A program made the translations under genes and the position numbers. Source: Aureimonas sp. SK2 (GTDB taxonomy: Bacteria; Pseudomonadota; Alphaproteobacteria; Rhizobiales; Rhizobiaceae). From it: a stretch of DNA of 64,000 bases. Positions 55,939-64,000 of the stretch are shown piece after piece. The first letter of the stretch is position 1; the number at the start of each line of letters is the position of its first letter. The notes beneath the pieces are model-generated. The model was not told where the DNA came from. It did not search any database and saw nothing but the letters and a program-made list of their open reading frames with translations. The stretch is from assembly GCF_029813115.1 (NCBI RefSeq), contig NZ_JAPZDS010000002.1, positions 310,001 through 374,000 of the forward strand, in the 5' to 3' direction.

Positions 55939-57015
55939 CTATTCCGCCGCCGCGCGGGGCGCCTCGCCGAGGCCTGCCAGGGCCTCGCGGATCGCGCCCT
56001 CGCCGTCCTCGATCGCATCGTGCAGGCCGATCACCACGAAGCGCGAGGCCCGCGCCTCGCCGGGCGCGAAGGGCCTGTCGAAATAGCACTCGATCCGCTG
56101 CCCGACGGCCTGGACGACGAGCCGCATCGGCTTGCCCCGGACGGCGGCGAAGCCCTTGAGGCGCAGGATGTCGTGCGCGGCGATGACGCGCTTCAGACCC
56201 TCCGTCAGCGTCTCGACGGAAGCGACTTCGCCGGCTTCCGCGACGATGCTTTCGAAGTCCTCGTGGTCGTGGCTGTGGCCGTCGGCATGGTGGATCTCGT
56301 GATGCGAGCGGCGGCCGGCGATGAGGTCCTCCGTGCCGGCCTTCAGGCCGAGCAGCACGTCGGCGGGCAGGCGGCCGTTCTCGGCGGAGACCACGGCGAG
56401 CCGGCGGCCGGCCTCCGCCTCCACCTTGGCGCGCACGGCCCCGAGCGTCTCGGCATCCACGAGGTCGGCCTTGTTGAGGACCAGGAGGTCGGCGGCGCGG
56501 ATCTGGTCCTCGAACAGCTCCTCCAGCGGGTTGTCGTGGTCGAGGCTCTCGTCGGCCTCGCGCGCGGCCTGGACCTTCTCTTCGTCGTCGGCGAAGCGCC
56601 CGGCGGCCACGGCCACGGCGTCGATCACGGTGACGACGCCGTCCACCGTCACGCGCGCCTTGACCTCCGGCCAGTTGAAGGCGGCGACCAGCGGCTGGGG
56701 CAGGGCGAGGCCGGAGGTCTCGATCACGATGTGGTCGAGGCGCTCAGTGCGCTCCAGAAGCTTTTCCATGGTCGGGATGAAGTCGTCGGCGACGGTGCAG
56801 CAGATGCAGCCGTTGGTGAGCTCGACCACGTCCTCCTCGCGGCAGGTCTCGACGCCGCAGCCTTTCAGGATGTCGCCGTCGACGCCGAGATCGCCGAACT
56901 CGTTGATCACGAGCGCGATGCGCCGGCCGCCGGCATTCTGGAGGAGGTTGCGGATCAGGGTCGTCTTGCCGGCTCCAAGGAAGCCGGTGATGACGGTTGC
57001 GGGAATCTTCTGCAT
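55939..57015 (-). CDS. cobW: CobW-type metal-handling GTPase
   Basis: A 358-residue G3E-family GTPase thought to deliver cobalt to CobN. Walker A GFLGAGKTTLIRN lies at about residues 11-23, the metal-binding CxCC motif in NGCICCTV (about 70-77), the guanine motif NKADLVD (about 187), and a His/Asp-rich stretch HHEIHHADGHSHDHED (about 247-262). A C-terminal CobW domain completes it. It sits between cobU and cobN. Confidence 0.94.
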   Translation of the reverse strand: MQKIPATVITGFLGAGKTTLIRNLLQNAGGRRIALVINEFGDLGVDGDILKGCGVETCREEDVVELTNGCICCTVADDFIPTMEKLLERTERLDHIVIETSGLALPQPLVAAFNWPEVKARVTVDGVVTVIDAVAVAAGRFADDEEKVQAAREADESLDHDNPLEELFEDQIRAADLLVLNKADLVDAETLGAVRAKVEAEAGRRLAVVSAENGRLPADVLLGLKAGTEDLIAGRRSHHEIHHADGHSHDHEDFESIVAEAGEVASVETLTEGLKRVIAAHDILRLKGFAAVRGKPMRLVVQAVGQRIECYFDRPFAPGEARASRFVVIGLHDAIEDGEGAIREALAGLGEAPRAAAE

Positions 57016-57019
57016 GGGG

Positions 57020-57532
57020 TCAGCCCTTGAGTTTCAGCGGCAGGCCGGCGGCGACGAAGGTCACCTCCGTCGCCAGGGCCGCCACGCGTTGGTGAAGCCG
57101 GCCGGCATGGTCGCGAAACGTCCGCGCCATGCGGTTGTCGGGCACGATGGAGAGGCCGACCTCGTTGGAGACGAGGACGACGAGGCCGGGGAGAGGCGCT
57201 TGCAGGGTCTCGGCAAGCGCGTCGAAGGCGGCCGGAACGTCCCGCTCCTCCAGCATGAGGTTGGTCAGCCAGAGGGTGAGGCAGTCGACGAGGACCGCGC
57301 GGGATGCGCGCGCCTCGCGGGCGAGGGCCTCGGCGAGATGGAGCGGCTCCTCGACCGTCGCCCAGGGGGGCGGGCGCCGCTCGCGGTGCTCGGCGATCCG
57401 CGCCGCCATCTCGGCGTCGAAGGCGCGGCCCGTGGCGAGGTAGAGCGGCGCGAGGCCGCTCTCTGCCACGAGCCGTTCGGCAAGGGCGCTCTTGCCCGAG
57501 CGCGCACCGCCGAGCACGAAATGGAGGCTCAT
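57020..57532 (-). CDS. cobU: adenosylcobinamide kinase / guanylyltransferase
   Basis: Phosphorylates adenosylcobinamide and transfers GMP to it in nucleotide-loop assembly (named CobP in some species). The 170-residue product has the P-loop [14 protein letters not shown] (about 6-19), [12 protein letters not shown] (about 82-93) and [13 protein letters not shown] (about 121-133). The start at 57532 overlaps the stop of cbtA by 4 bp. Confidence 0.94.
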   Translation of the reverse strand: MSLHFVLGGARSGKSALAERLVAESGLAPLYLATGRAFDAEMAARIAEHRERRPPPWATVEEPLHLAEALAREARASRAVLVDCLTLWLTNLMLEERDVPAAFDALAETLQAPLPGLVVLVSNEVGLSIVPDNRMARTFRDHAGRLHQRVAALATEVTFVAAGLPLKLKG

Positions 57533-58242
57533 GCGGGCACGGCGACCCCGCGCCGGGCGCGGTCGAGCCCGAGGCCGAGGAGCGCGCCGACCGCCGTCCA
57601 GAACAGGGCGGAGACGAAAAGCGAAGCGACGGCGAACTCGGCCGCCAGCGTCGCCGGCACCGGGCTCGCGATGTCGGCCGGATGGGGCGCGCCGACGAGA
57701 TGGGGCAGGAGAAGGAGCGCGAGGCCCCCGAGGATCGCCGGTACCGAGCGCCGGAAGACGAGGAGCCACAGCCCTCCGGCCGACAGCGCGACCGTCGCGA
57801 CCCACCAGGCCTGCCGCGCGGCCAGATCGACGGCCGGCATGGCGGGCAGTTCGGGCGGCAGGCCGAGCGCTGGGCTGAGCGTCACGACGGCAAAGCCCGC
57901 GAGGCCCCAGAGCGCGCCGTTGGCGGCCGTCACAGGCCGGTCGAGGCCGAGGCTCGCGGCGAGAAGCAGCAGCGAGAAGGCCGCGCCGATCACGACATTG
58001 GCGAGAAGCGTGCCGCCAAGCCGCGCGGCGTCTCCGGCTTCGGTGTGCTCGCCCCCGCCGTGGGCATGGGCGGGCGAAACGAGCGAGGGCGCGAAGGCGG
58101 CGTGGTCGTGCCCCTCCTCGCCTCCCTCATAGGACTCGGCGGCGAGAATCAGCGGTGTCGTCTTGAAATGCTGGACGGGCGTGACGAAGACGCCGGCGAG
58201 GATGCCGGCCAGAAGCGCGGCGAGAAAGAAGCGTGCGAGCAT
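57529..58242 (-). CDS. cbtA: CbtA cobalt transporter subunit
   Basis: A 237-residue membrane protein with five or so hydrophobic helices. A His-rich loop after the first helix ([11 protein letters not shown] and HAHGGGEH, about 41-68) probably gathers cobalt. CbtA is predicted, from B12-riboswitch co-occurrence across alphaproteobacteria, to import cobalt with CbtB. Its position directly between cbtB and cobU in a riboswitch-controlled operon fits that role. Confidence 0.9.
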   Translation of the reverse strand: MLARFFLAALLAGILAGVFVTPVQHFKTTPLILAAESYEGGEEGHDHAAFAPSLVSPAHAHGGGEHTEAGDAARLGGTLLANVVIGAAFSLLLLAASLGLDRPVTAANGALWGLAGFAVVTLSPALGLPPELPAMPAVDLAARQAWWVATVALSAGGLWLLVFRRSVPAILGGLALLLLPHLVGAPHPADIASPVPATLAAEFAVASLFVSALFWTAVGALLGLGLDRARRGVAVPA

Positions 58243-58359
58243 GGGAAATCCCTGGCCTCCAGGCGGGTACGCGAGCGCGCCCCGGACCGTGGCGGTGCCG
58301 GTTCAAGGAACGCCGCCCGTCGCGGGCGCGCGTCTGTGGAACGCGAGGCGACGATCGCC

Positions 58360-58548
58360 TCAGTGGCAGGGAAGACCCATGGCGTGGCGCGCGTCGTGCG
58401 CCGTGTCGTGCAACACGTCGGCGCCGGCAAAACCGGCACCCCAAAGGAGGAACGCACCGGCGGCAAAGCTCAGGAGCATCGCCGGAAGGCGCACGGACAA
58501 GGGCGTGGATTGGGGCGTGCTGAGAGCGGATGCGCTCGAACGGGACAT
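58360..58548 (-). CDS. cbtB: CbtB cobalt transporter small subunit
   Basis: A 62-residue peptide with a single membrane helix (about 22-42) and a C-terminal His/Asp tail, DVLHDTAHDARHAMGLPCH, the CbtB signature likely to bind cobalt. The start at 58548 was chosen because the open frame further upstream lies within the riboswitch. First gene of the cobalamin operon. Confidence 0.9.
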   Translation of the reverse strand: MSRSSASALSTPQSTPLSVRLPAMLLSFAAGAFLLWGAGFAGADVLHDTAHDARHAMGLPCH

Positions 58549-58593
58549 GGGATTCAACCTCCGTGACGACGCCCGGAATGGGCGTCTCGCAAC

Positions 58594-58775
58594 GGATGGC
58601 AGGTCTCCTGGCTCGCGGGTCATCGGCGGTCCCCTGCCTTCCCGGACGAAACCGTCCAGTGGCGTTTCCGACAGTCGCCTGCCGGCGGGGGCGCCTCGCC
58701 GCTCTACAGTCGCGGGGTCGGCTGCGATACGGGCCCTTGGTTTAAGTCGGCCCTTCGCATTCCCTCTTAGCCTGC
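58594..58775 (-). promoter_or_regulatory. cobalamin riboswitch
   Basis: Read on the minus strand, the region contains the conserved cobalamin-riboswitch elements in order: GGGAA near its 5' end, CCCCGCGACTGTAGAG, GGCGACTGTCGG, AACGCCACTGG, the GGGAAGGCAGGGG block and, near its 3' end, the B12 box GAGCCAGGAGACCTGCC (about 58597-58613). It ends about 45 nt before cbtB. Adenosylcobalamin binding should reduce expression of cbtBA-cobUWNO. Boundaries are approximate. Confidence 0.95.
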
Positions 58776-58810
58776 CGGCGCGAGGGGCGCGGCAGGACCA
58801 TCCGCGCGCG

Positions 58811-58838
58811 AGGATAGACGGGGCGGCGGCGCTGTCAA
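58811..58838 (-). promoter_or_regulatory. promoter of the cobalamin operon
   Basis: On the minus strand TTGACA (58838-58833), a 16-bp spacer and TATCCT (58816-58811). The -35 is a perfect consensus. Transcription should begin near 58804, so the whole riboswitch lies in the leader. Confidence 0.7.
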
Positions 58839-58995
58839 TCGATCCCGAGGCAGGCCGGGACGATCCGCCGGATCGTCTGGTGCGGAGTGTCGCGCAGATG
58901 TTGCAGGAAGGCGCCGCTGTCGAACCTAAAGCGTCCTCCAGGGCTTGTTCCGCTCGGTCCGGAAGCGGACGTTTGGCGATAAAAGGATGCGCGGT

Positions 58996-60714
58996 CTATG
59001 CGTCAGTAAGTTTCATCAAGGTGTTGTCCGCCGTAGTCACCTCTGCGCTGACGGTTCGGTTCCGACCGGCCCGCTTTGCTTCATAGAGAGCTGCATCAGC
59101 CCGACAGAATAGTTCAGCAGCATTCCGGTCAATCACCGCGTTGAACTGTGCAAGACCGATGCTGATGGTCGTGCTCCCGATCTGAACGCCACCTTCTGGA
59201 GCGCCCGCCGCGCAAACGCTGGATTGGAGCCTTTCCGCAACCTTTGATGCATCTTGGCTCTCGGTGTCTGGAAGCAAGACACCAAACTCCTCGCCACCAA
59301 TGCGGAAAAGCTGGTCGTTCGGGTATCGTAGTCCACGCCGCAGGCACTCGCCCACGGAACGTAGAAGAACATCACCAACCGCATGGCCATAGGTGTCATT
59401 ACAGGTCTTGAAGCGGTCAACGTCGATGATCAGCAGCGCAAAGGGCTTATTGCGCTCCTGGGCTGTCTGCCACTCTGCCTCCAGAGCAGCATCAAACATC
59501 CGACGGTTGGCAAGACCCGTCAGTGCATCGGTGCCAGCTACTCTAGCGAGTTCCGTGTTGGCTTCGCGAACCGCACGTTCTGCGGCTTCCGCTTTTGCCA
59601 ACGCCGCTTGCAGGTCGGCCGTACGCTCCTCGACGCGACGCTCTAAGGTCTCATTTGCTTTCAGGAGCGACGCGCGACTTTCCGCTAGGCGATCCGAAGC
59701 CTCCGCCAGCGCCTTACCAATATGATTTCCCTCGGCTATGGGCATGCCGGGCAGCTTGATACGGCGACCCAAGCTTATGTCCTCAACTGCCTGAAGCAGA
59801 CTTCCGCAGGTTCGACGGAACGGGAGGCTGACGACGTACACCGCGGCTGCGATGATGATGAGGACCAGCGTACCAACCGTAGCGATAGCTCCGAGGGAAC
59901 GCCAGAGCGGCGCTTCCAGTGCGTCCCTCGCTACGCCAGTGGCAACATACCAACCCGTGAGTTCGGAACGGTGAAATGTACCGAGGACGGATACGCCCTG
60001 TGGGTTCATACCGGACCATTCCGTTCCGCCTGTTCGGATGAAGTCAAACCCAGGTATGGTTTGCCCTGTTCTCTGCTCGGCAGGATCCGAGCGGGCAATG
60101 ATCCGTCCGGCGCTGTCCGCAAGCGATGCGTAGAACGGCGGCTTTACCCCGCGCTCCATCATCGCGGGCATGAACTCAGAGCTACGTAGAACCGCCATGA
60201 CCAGATGGCTGGTGCTGCCATCCCTCTGAACGGGCGCCGTGAAGGCCACCAGACCATCGCTGCCAGGCCGAGGAACGAAGAGGTCGGAGATTGTAGCGCC
60301 ATCGACAGCGTTCCGCGCACCCCGAGCAAGTGACTCTAGGGCCGCACGGCTTAACGGCGGGAACTGGCGATTGACGGTTCCAGAAACAACCGAAAGTGTT
60401 TTGGCATCGAGCAAGAGGATAACGACGTCCTCAGAAAGGGCGCGTACCTGTTCCACGAAACGGGCGATGTCGGGCACCGGGTCAAGAGCGGGAGAGGCTG
60501 CCAAGCTGCGAACCAAGGTCAGACGCTTCTCCACAAGGCGGTCAACGGCCTGCACGGCGCGCTGGTTCGTCTCATATCGTACGTGGCGAAGCTCTTCCCT
60601 CTCTTCGATCACATAGTTCCATAGCATCACACCTACAAATGCCGCGGCAGGGATCAGGATAGCGATGGCGAAAGCGACAAGATGAGCGCTGAGGGTCTTC
60701 GTCCTGAACTGCAC
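58996..60714 (-). CDS. membrane-anchored sensor diguanylate cyclase
   Basis: A 572-residue sensor enzyme making cyclic di-GMP. Helix 1 is at about 9-31, a large periplasmic Cache-like sensing domain at about 35-270, helix 2 at about 275-298, a HAMP-like linker at 299-355 and a coiled coil at about 350-395 (KANETLERRVEERTADLQAAL). The GGDEF domain starts DALTGLANRRMF, with active-site RIGGEEF (about 493). The I-site position reads YPND rather than RxxD, so product inhibition is doubtful. Its GC content and codon use are lower than in the surrounding cob genes, indicating separate origin. Confidence 0.92.
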   Translation of the reverse strand: MQFRTKTLSAHLVAFAIAILIPAAAFVGVMLWNYVIEEREELRHVRYETNQRAVQAVDRLVEKRLTLVRSLAASPALDPVPDIARFVEQVRALSEDVVILLLDAKTLSVVSGTVNRQFPPLSRAALESLARGARNAVDGATISDLFVPRPGSDGLVAFTAPVQRDGSTSHLVMAVLRSSEFMPAMMERGVKPPFYASLADSAGRIIARSDPAEQRTGQTIPGFDFIRTGGTEWSGMNPQGVSVLGTFHRSELTGWYVATGVARDALEAPLWRSLGAIATVGTLVLIIIAAAVYVVSLPFRRTCGSLLQAVEDISLGRRIKLPGMPIAEGNHIGKALAEASDRLAESRASLLKANETLERRVEERTADLQAALAKAEAAERAVREANTELARVAGTDALTGLANRRMFDAALEAEWQTAQERNKPFALLIIDVDRFKTCNDTYGHAVGDVLLRSVGECLRRGLRYPNDQLFRIGGEEFGVLLPDTESQDASKVAERLQSSVCAAGAPEGGVQIGSTTISIGLAQFNAVIDRNAAELFCRADAALYEAKRAGRNRTVSAEVTTADNTLMKLTDA

Positions 60715-61104
60715 CTACGCCCTCCCAAGCACCTGCAATCTGCCCGTTCCAGGGAATAACTCATACGAGTTGATTTAATAGCCGTCGATGAAGATTCCGT
60801 ATGCAAATGGCACCGGCAGACGGCTCCAGCGGCACGATCGCGTTCCGTCTCTTGGGAAGTCTAACGATGGCCTACTTGTAAAAGTCCGCCGCGATGAAGG
60901 CGCCGAGTTCAGCTCGAGAGCGGCCGCTTCTCAAAGCGCTTTCCTGAATAGCGGACAGTTTCAAAACCACCCAATTCTGAAGGTCTTTCGCCCCTGGTAG
61001 AGCCGCTTCGCAAGCGATAGCCAGGTCGTCTCGACGCTTCGGTCTTTCTTACATCGCGGACGCGGCTATCTCTCGCCCGAACGCCACGATCGAAAGACCC
61101 CCCC
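60715..61104. other. 390-bp low-GC divergent intergenic region
   Basis: Lies between the sensor cyclase (minus) and an SDR gene (plus) and should hold both promoters. It contains AACTC-ATAC-GAGTT (60757-60770), a small palindrome near the cyclase start that could be an operator. A plus-strand open frame at 60788-61000 has no homology I recognise. No RNA gene was seen. Confidence 0.4.
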
Positions 61105-61956
61105 ATGCACCATCCCGCCATCGCCCCGCTCCACACCGCCGTCGTGATCGGGGGCGCGGCCGGCATCGGGCTGGCCGCGGCGCGCCGCTTCGCCAAGGCC
61201 GGGCTGAAGGTGGCCGTGGTGGACCGGCGGATGGACGATCTCGCGGCCGCGCACGAGGAACTCGTGGCTCTCGCCGACGGCGAGGAGGGGCGCATCGTCG
61301 CGGCCGCCTGCGACGTCACCGACCGGGCGGGCCTCCAGAAGACCGCCGGCCACATCGCAGAGCGCCTCGGCAAGGTGCATGTCCTGATGAACAATGCCGG
61401 CATCCAGCCGGGCTCGTCGATCTTCGGCGAACAGGCGGAATGGGACGCCGTCCTCTCGGTCAACCTCGGCGGCGTCATCAACGGCACACGCGCCTTCGGC
61501 CCGGCCATGATGGCGCATGGCGAGCCGGCGCTGATCATCAACACCGGCTCCAAGCAGGGCATCACCACGCCGCCGGGCGACCCGGCCTACAACGTCTCCA
61601 AGGCCGGCGTGAAGGTCTTCACCGAGGCGCTGCAGCACGAGCTGCGCGAGACGCCGGGCCATCAGGTCGGCGCGGCGCTGCTCATTCCCGGCTTCGTCTT
61701 CACCGGACTGACCGCCAAGGGGCGCGTGGAGAAGCCCGAGGGCGCCTGGACGGCGGACCAGACGATCGACTTCATGATGGACCGGCTGGAGGCCGGCGAT
61801 TTCTACATCCTGTGCCCCGATGGCGAGACGACGCGCCGGCTCGACGAGAAGCGCATCCGCTGGGCGGCGGGCGACATCGTGGAGAACCGTCCGCCCCTGT
61901 CGCGCTGGCACAAGGACTGGGCGGGACGGTTCACGGACTTCGCGGCCGAGGACTGA
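61105..61956 (+). CDS. SDR family oxidoreductase
   Basis: A 283-residue short-chain dehydrogenase. The cofactor loop is GGAAGIGLAA (about 13-22), a variant with Gly-Gly-Ala-Ala. The NNAG motif is at about 93, and the catalytic set is in NTGSKQG and AYNVSKAGVKVF (about 150-175). The C-terminal extension FMMDRLEAGDFYILCPDGET is longer than in minimal SDRs. The substrate is unknown. The gene is convergent with cobQ, with a 5-bp gap between stops. Confidence 0.85.
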   Translation: MHHPAIAPLHTAVVIGGAAGIGLAAARRFAKAGLKVAVVDRRMDDLAAAHEELVALADGEEGRIVAAACDVTDRAGLQKTAGHIAERLGKVHVLMNNAGIQPGSSIFGEQAEWDAVLSVNLGGVINGTRAFGPAMMAHGEPALIINTGSKQGITTPPGDPAYNVSKAGVKVFTEALQHELRETPGHQVGAALLIPGFVFTGLTAKGRVEKPEGAWTADQTIDFMMDRLEAGDFYILCPDGETTRRLDEKRIRWAAGDIVENRPPLSRWHKDWAGRFTDFAAED

Positions 61957-61961
61957 CGCCG

Positions 61962-63479
61962 TCAGACCAGCGATGCAGGGCACGATGCGCGCCCGGTCTG
62001 CGCGATGCGCTCCAGCGCGGGGATGTCGAGATGCGCCTCCAGCCGCGCCGCGACGGCGTCGAGAGCCGCCTCGATGCTTGCGCGATAGGTCCGGTCCGAG
62101 GGGGGGCGTCCGAGCCCTGCCAGATAGGCCTCGCGCCACGGATCGCCCGAGAACAGGCCGTGCAGATAAGTGCCGCGCACGCGACCGTCGGCGCTGACGG
62201 CGCCTTCCGGATGACCGGCGACATGAGCGAAGGGGCGCGCACGGTCCCCGCCCTCGGTCCGGCCCATGTGGATCTCGTAGGCGGGAAAGGCGATGCCCGT
62301 TTCGGAGCGCGCCTCGACCTCGCGCAACGTCTTGGGGCCCGTCATCCGCGTCTCGACCGCGAGAAGGCCGAGCCCCTCCGCTTTCCGTGTCTCGCCCTCG
62401 ATGCCGTCGGGGTCGAGGATGCGCCGGCCCAGCATCTGGTAGCCGCCGCACAGGCCGAGAACGTGGCCGCCGCGCGCGTGGTGGTCGAGGATCGCGCGGT
62501 CCCAACCTTGGGCGCGCAGGGCGGCGAGGTCGGCGATCGTCGCCTTGGAGCCCGGCAGGAGCACGAGCTTCGCCTCCCGCGGCCAGGGCTCGCCCGGCCG
62601 CACGAGGCGCACGCAGACGCCGGGCGTCTGGAGCAACGGGTCGAGATCGTCGAAATTGGCGATATGCGGCAGGCGCGGCACGGCGATCACGAGATCGCCC
62701 GGGCGCGGCTCGGCCGGGGGGCGCCGGTCGAGCGCGACCGAATCCTCGGCCGGCAGCAGCCCGGCCTCGGGAAGCCACGGCACCACGCCGAGGCTCGGCC
62801 AGCCGGTGAAGCGCGTCACGGCGGCGAGCCCGTCGTCGAAGAGCGAGGGATCGCCGCGGAACTTGTTGATCAGGAAGCCGCGGACGGGCGCGCGATCGTC
62901 GGGGGGCAGGATCGCATGGGTCCCGACCAGCGAGGCGATGACGCCGCCCCGGTCGATGTCGCCGACCAGCACCACGGGCAGGCCGGCGGCGCGGGCAAAG
63001 CCCATGTTGGCGATGTCGCCGGCGCGCAAGTTGATCTCGGCCGGCGAGCCCGCGCCCTCCACCAGAACGAGGTCGGCGCCGTCGCAGACCCGCGCGAAGC
63101 TGTCGAGGACGGCCGGCAGGAAGGTGGACTTCAGCGCCTGGTAGTCGCGCCCGCGCGCCGAGCCCATGACCCGGCCCTGCACCACGACCTGCGAGCCCGT
63201 GTCCGACTGGGGCTTCAGGAGCACTGGGTTCATGTGGACGCTGGGGGGCACCCGGCAGGCCAGCGCCTGGAGCGCCTGCGCCCGCCCGATCTCGCCCCAT
63301 TCGCCGGCCTCCGCGTTCCAGGCGACGGCGGCGTTGTTGCTCATGTTCTGCGGCTTGAAGGGGCGCACTTGGAGGCCCCGGTTGGCGAACAGGCGGCAGA
63401 GGCCGGCCACCAGCACGCTCTTGCCGACGTCCGACCCCGTGCCCTGCAGCATCAGGGCGGGCGGGCGCCGCGCCGTCAC
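61962..63479 (-). CDS. cobQ: cobyric acid synthase
   Basis: Amidates adenosylcobyrinic acid a,c-diamide at four positions using glutamine. The 505-residue product has the DRTBS-like N-terminal ATPase domain ([17 protein letters not shown], about 10-26) and the class I amidotransferase-like C-terminal domain with the catalytic cysteine in [12 protein letters not shown] (about 337-348). It is separated from the main cob operon by the cyclase and SDR genes. Its start overlaps the end of the upstream permease gene by 4 bp. Confidence 0.95.
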   Translation of the reverse strand: MTARRPPALMLQGTGSDVGKSVLVAGLCRLFANRGLQVRPFKPQNMSNNAAVAWNAEAGEWGEIGRAQALQALACRVPPSVHMNPVLLKPQSDTGSQVVVQGRVMGSARGRDYQALKSTFLPAVLDSFARVCDGADLVLVEGAGSPAEINLRAGDIANMGFARAAGLPVVLVGDIDRGGVIASLVGTHAILPPDDRAPVRGFLINKFRGDPSLFDDGLAAVTRFTGWPSLGVVPWLPEAGLLPAEDSVALDRRPPAEPRPGDLVIAVPRLPHIANFDDLDPLLQTPGVCVRLVRPGEPWPREAKLVLLPGSKATIADLAALRAQGWDRAILDHHARGGHVLGLCGGYQMLGRRILDPDGIEGETRKAEGLGLLAVETRMTGPKTLREVEARSETGIAFPAYEIHMGRTEGGDRARPFAHVAGHPEGAVSADGRVRGTYLHGLFSGDPWREAYLAGLGRPPSDRTYRASIEAALDAVAARLEAHLDIPALERIAQTGRASCPASLV

Positions 63480-64000
63480 GACCAGAGGAACCGCACCGCC
63501 AGCGCGATGCAGACGAGGACGAGGAGCGGGCGGATCAGCCCCGCGCCGAAGCGCATGGCGACGGCAGCGCCGACGCGGGCGCCGAGAAATTGCGCGACGC
63601 CCATGGCAAGGCCGAGCTTCCAGTGGATGGAGCCGACCAAGGCGAAGACGGCGAAGCCCCCGAGATTGGAGGCGAAGTTGAGGAGCTTGGTGTGGGCCGT
63701 CGCCTTGAGGACGCCGTAGCCGGCGAGCGACACGAAGGCCAGCATGAAGAAGGACCCCGTTCCCGGCCCGAACAACCCGTCATAGGCGCCGATCAGCGGC
63801 ACCAGGAACAGCGCGAAGGCGCGCGGCGAGATGCGGCGCTCGCGATCGATGTCGGAAAGGCCCGGCTTGAAGGCGAAGTAGAGCGCGATGGCGATCAGCA
63901 GGAAGGGCAGGAGCCGTTCCAGGAGGTCGAGCGGCAGCGCCGCCGCCAGAAGGGCGCCGAGGCACGCGCCGGCAAAGGACAGGCCCGCCGCCGGCAGGAG
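63476..64000 (-). CDS. TauE/SafE (TSUP) family permease, 5' part beyond the window
   Basis: The visible 174 residues of a membrane protein with at least four hydrophobic helices. The family motif is [19 protein letters not shown], followed by [13 protein letters not shown] and [17 protein letters not shown] proteins are proposed to export sulfite, sulfonates or related anions, and some are found with cobalamin genes. The frame is open to the right edge, so the N-terminus is missing. The stop overlaps the cobQ start by 4 bp, so the two are probably cotranscribed. Confidence 0.88.
   Translation of the reverse strand, partial: LLPAAGLSFAGACLGALLAAALPLDLLERLLPFLLIAIALYFAFKPGLSDIDRERRISPRAFALFLVPLIGAYDGLFGPGTGSFFMLAFVSLAGYGVLKATAHTKLLNFASNLGGFAVFALVGSIHWKLGLAMGVAQFLGARVGAAVAMRFGAGLIRPLLVLVCIALAVRFLWS

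Noticed and set aside
52638-56159. Very long plus-strand open frame opposite cobN (over 1100 codons)
   Set aside because: It is the antisense shadow of cobN and cobW in GC-rich DNA. The product is arginine/alanine/glycine-rich and has no recognisable motif, whereas the minus-strand frame is an unmistakable CobN.
58549-58623. N-terminal extension of cbtB to an ATG at 58623
   Set aside because: The extension lies inside the cobalamin riboswitch B12-box end. CbtB proteins begin near MSRSS here, so the start at 58548 fits.
61440-63719. Long plus-strand open frame across the SDR gene and opposite cobQ
   Set aside because: It runs out of frame through the SDR gene and antisense through cobQ, both of which have full catalytic motifs. 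It has no family resemblance.

Overview
The window is high-GC chromosomal DNA from an alphaproteobacterium, most likely in the order Hyphomicrobiales (Rhizobiales). The support is the gene order (infC, rpmI-rplT, pheST, glk, hrcA-grpE beside rph), the cbtBA-cobU-cobW-cobN-cobO cobalamin operon, and IF3, L35 and L20 proteins of alphaproteobacterial type. An Aurantimonas/Aureimonas-like genome is my best guess, by inference only. Genes are dense, many junctions are ATGA overlaps, and no rRNA, tRNA, CRISPR array, prophage or intact transposase is visible.

Layout. 0-10 kb: an ABHD10-like hydrolase, infC with an ATT start, a LuxR-type sensory fragment without a DNA-binding domain, rpmI-rplT, a sugar-kinase-like protein, pheS, a glycosyltransferase, a small membrane protein and pheT. 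10-17 kb: a Gfo/Idh/MocA oxidoreductase, mepA, glk, a Uma2 nuclease, an MsbA-like ABC exporter, dapB and gpmA. 17.5-21.5 kb: the sulfate importer cysP-cysT-cysW-cysA with a large hairpin between the first two genes. 22.3-26.4 kb: a hydroxyproline catabolic cluster (GntR regulator, deaminase, FAD dehydrogenase, epimerase). 27-29.7 kb: a beta-class GST, tex and a 162-bp MITE-like element with a TTA target duplication. 30-34.4 kb: two endonuclease III homologues around an AraC-MGMT fusion and a DUF2244 protein. 34.5-38 kb: gshB, an SH3 protein and a ComM-like ATPase.

38-48 kb: the minus-strand run rph-rdgB-hemW-ynfA-rsmI-yraN-pfkB, a diguanylate cyclase gene lying between rph and hrcA, then grpE and folD. 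48-51.3 kb: two SDR genes, a DUF3096 peptide and an NDH-2 type dehydrogenase. 51.6-58.8 kb: the cobalamin operon cbtB-cbtA-cobU-cobW-cobN-cobO behind a clear promoter and a cobalamin riboswitch. 59-64 kb: a lower-GC diguanylate cyclase, another SDR gene, cobQ and a partial TauE/SafE permease.

The most unusual structure is a pair of about 173-bp intergenic repeats (37839-38011 and, inverted, 46755-46926). Each nearly fills the gap between two convergent genes. Their flanking palindromes are conserved, but the central 19-bp hairpin has almost unrelated stem sequence in the two copies while keeping the same length, end and apex. This is strong compensatory variation, and the element may be an uncharacterised structured repeat family.
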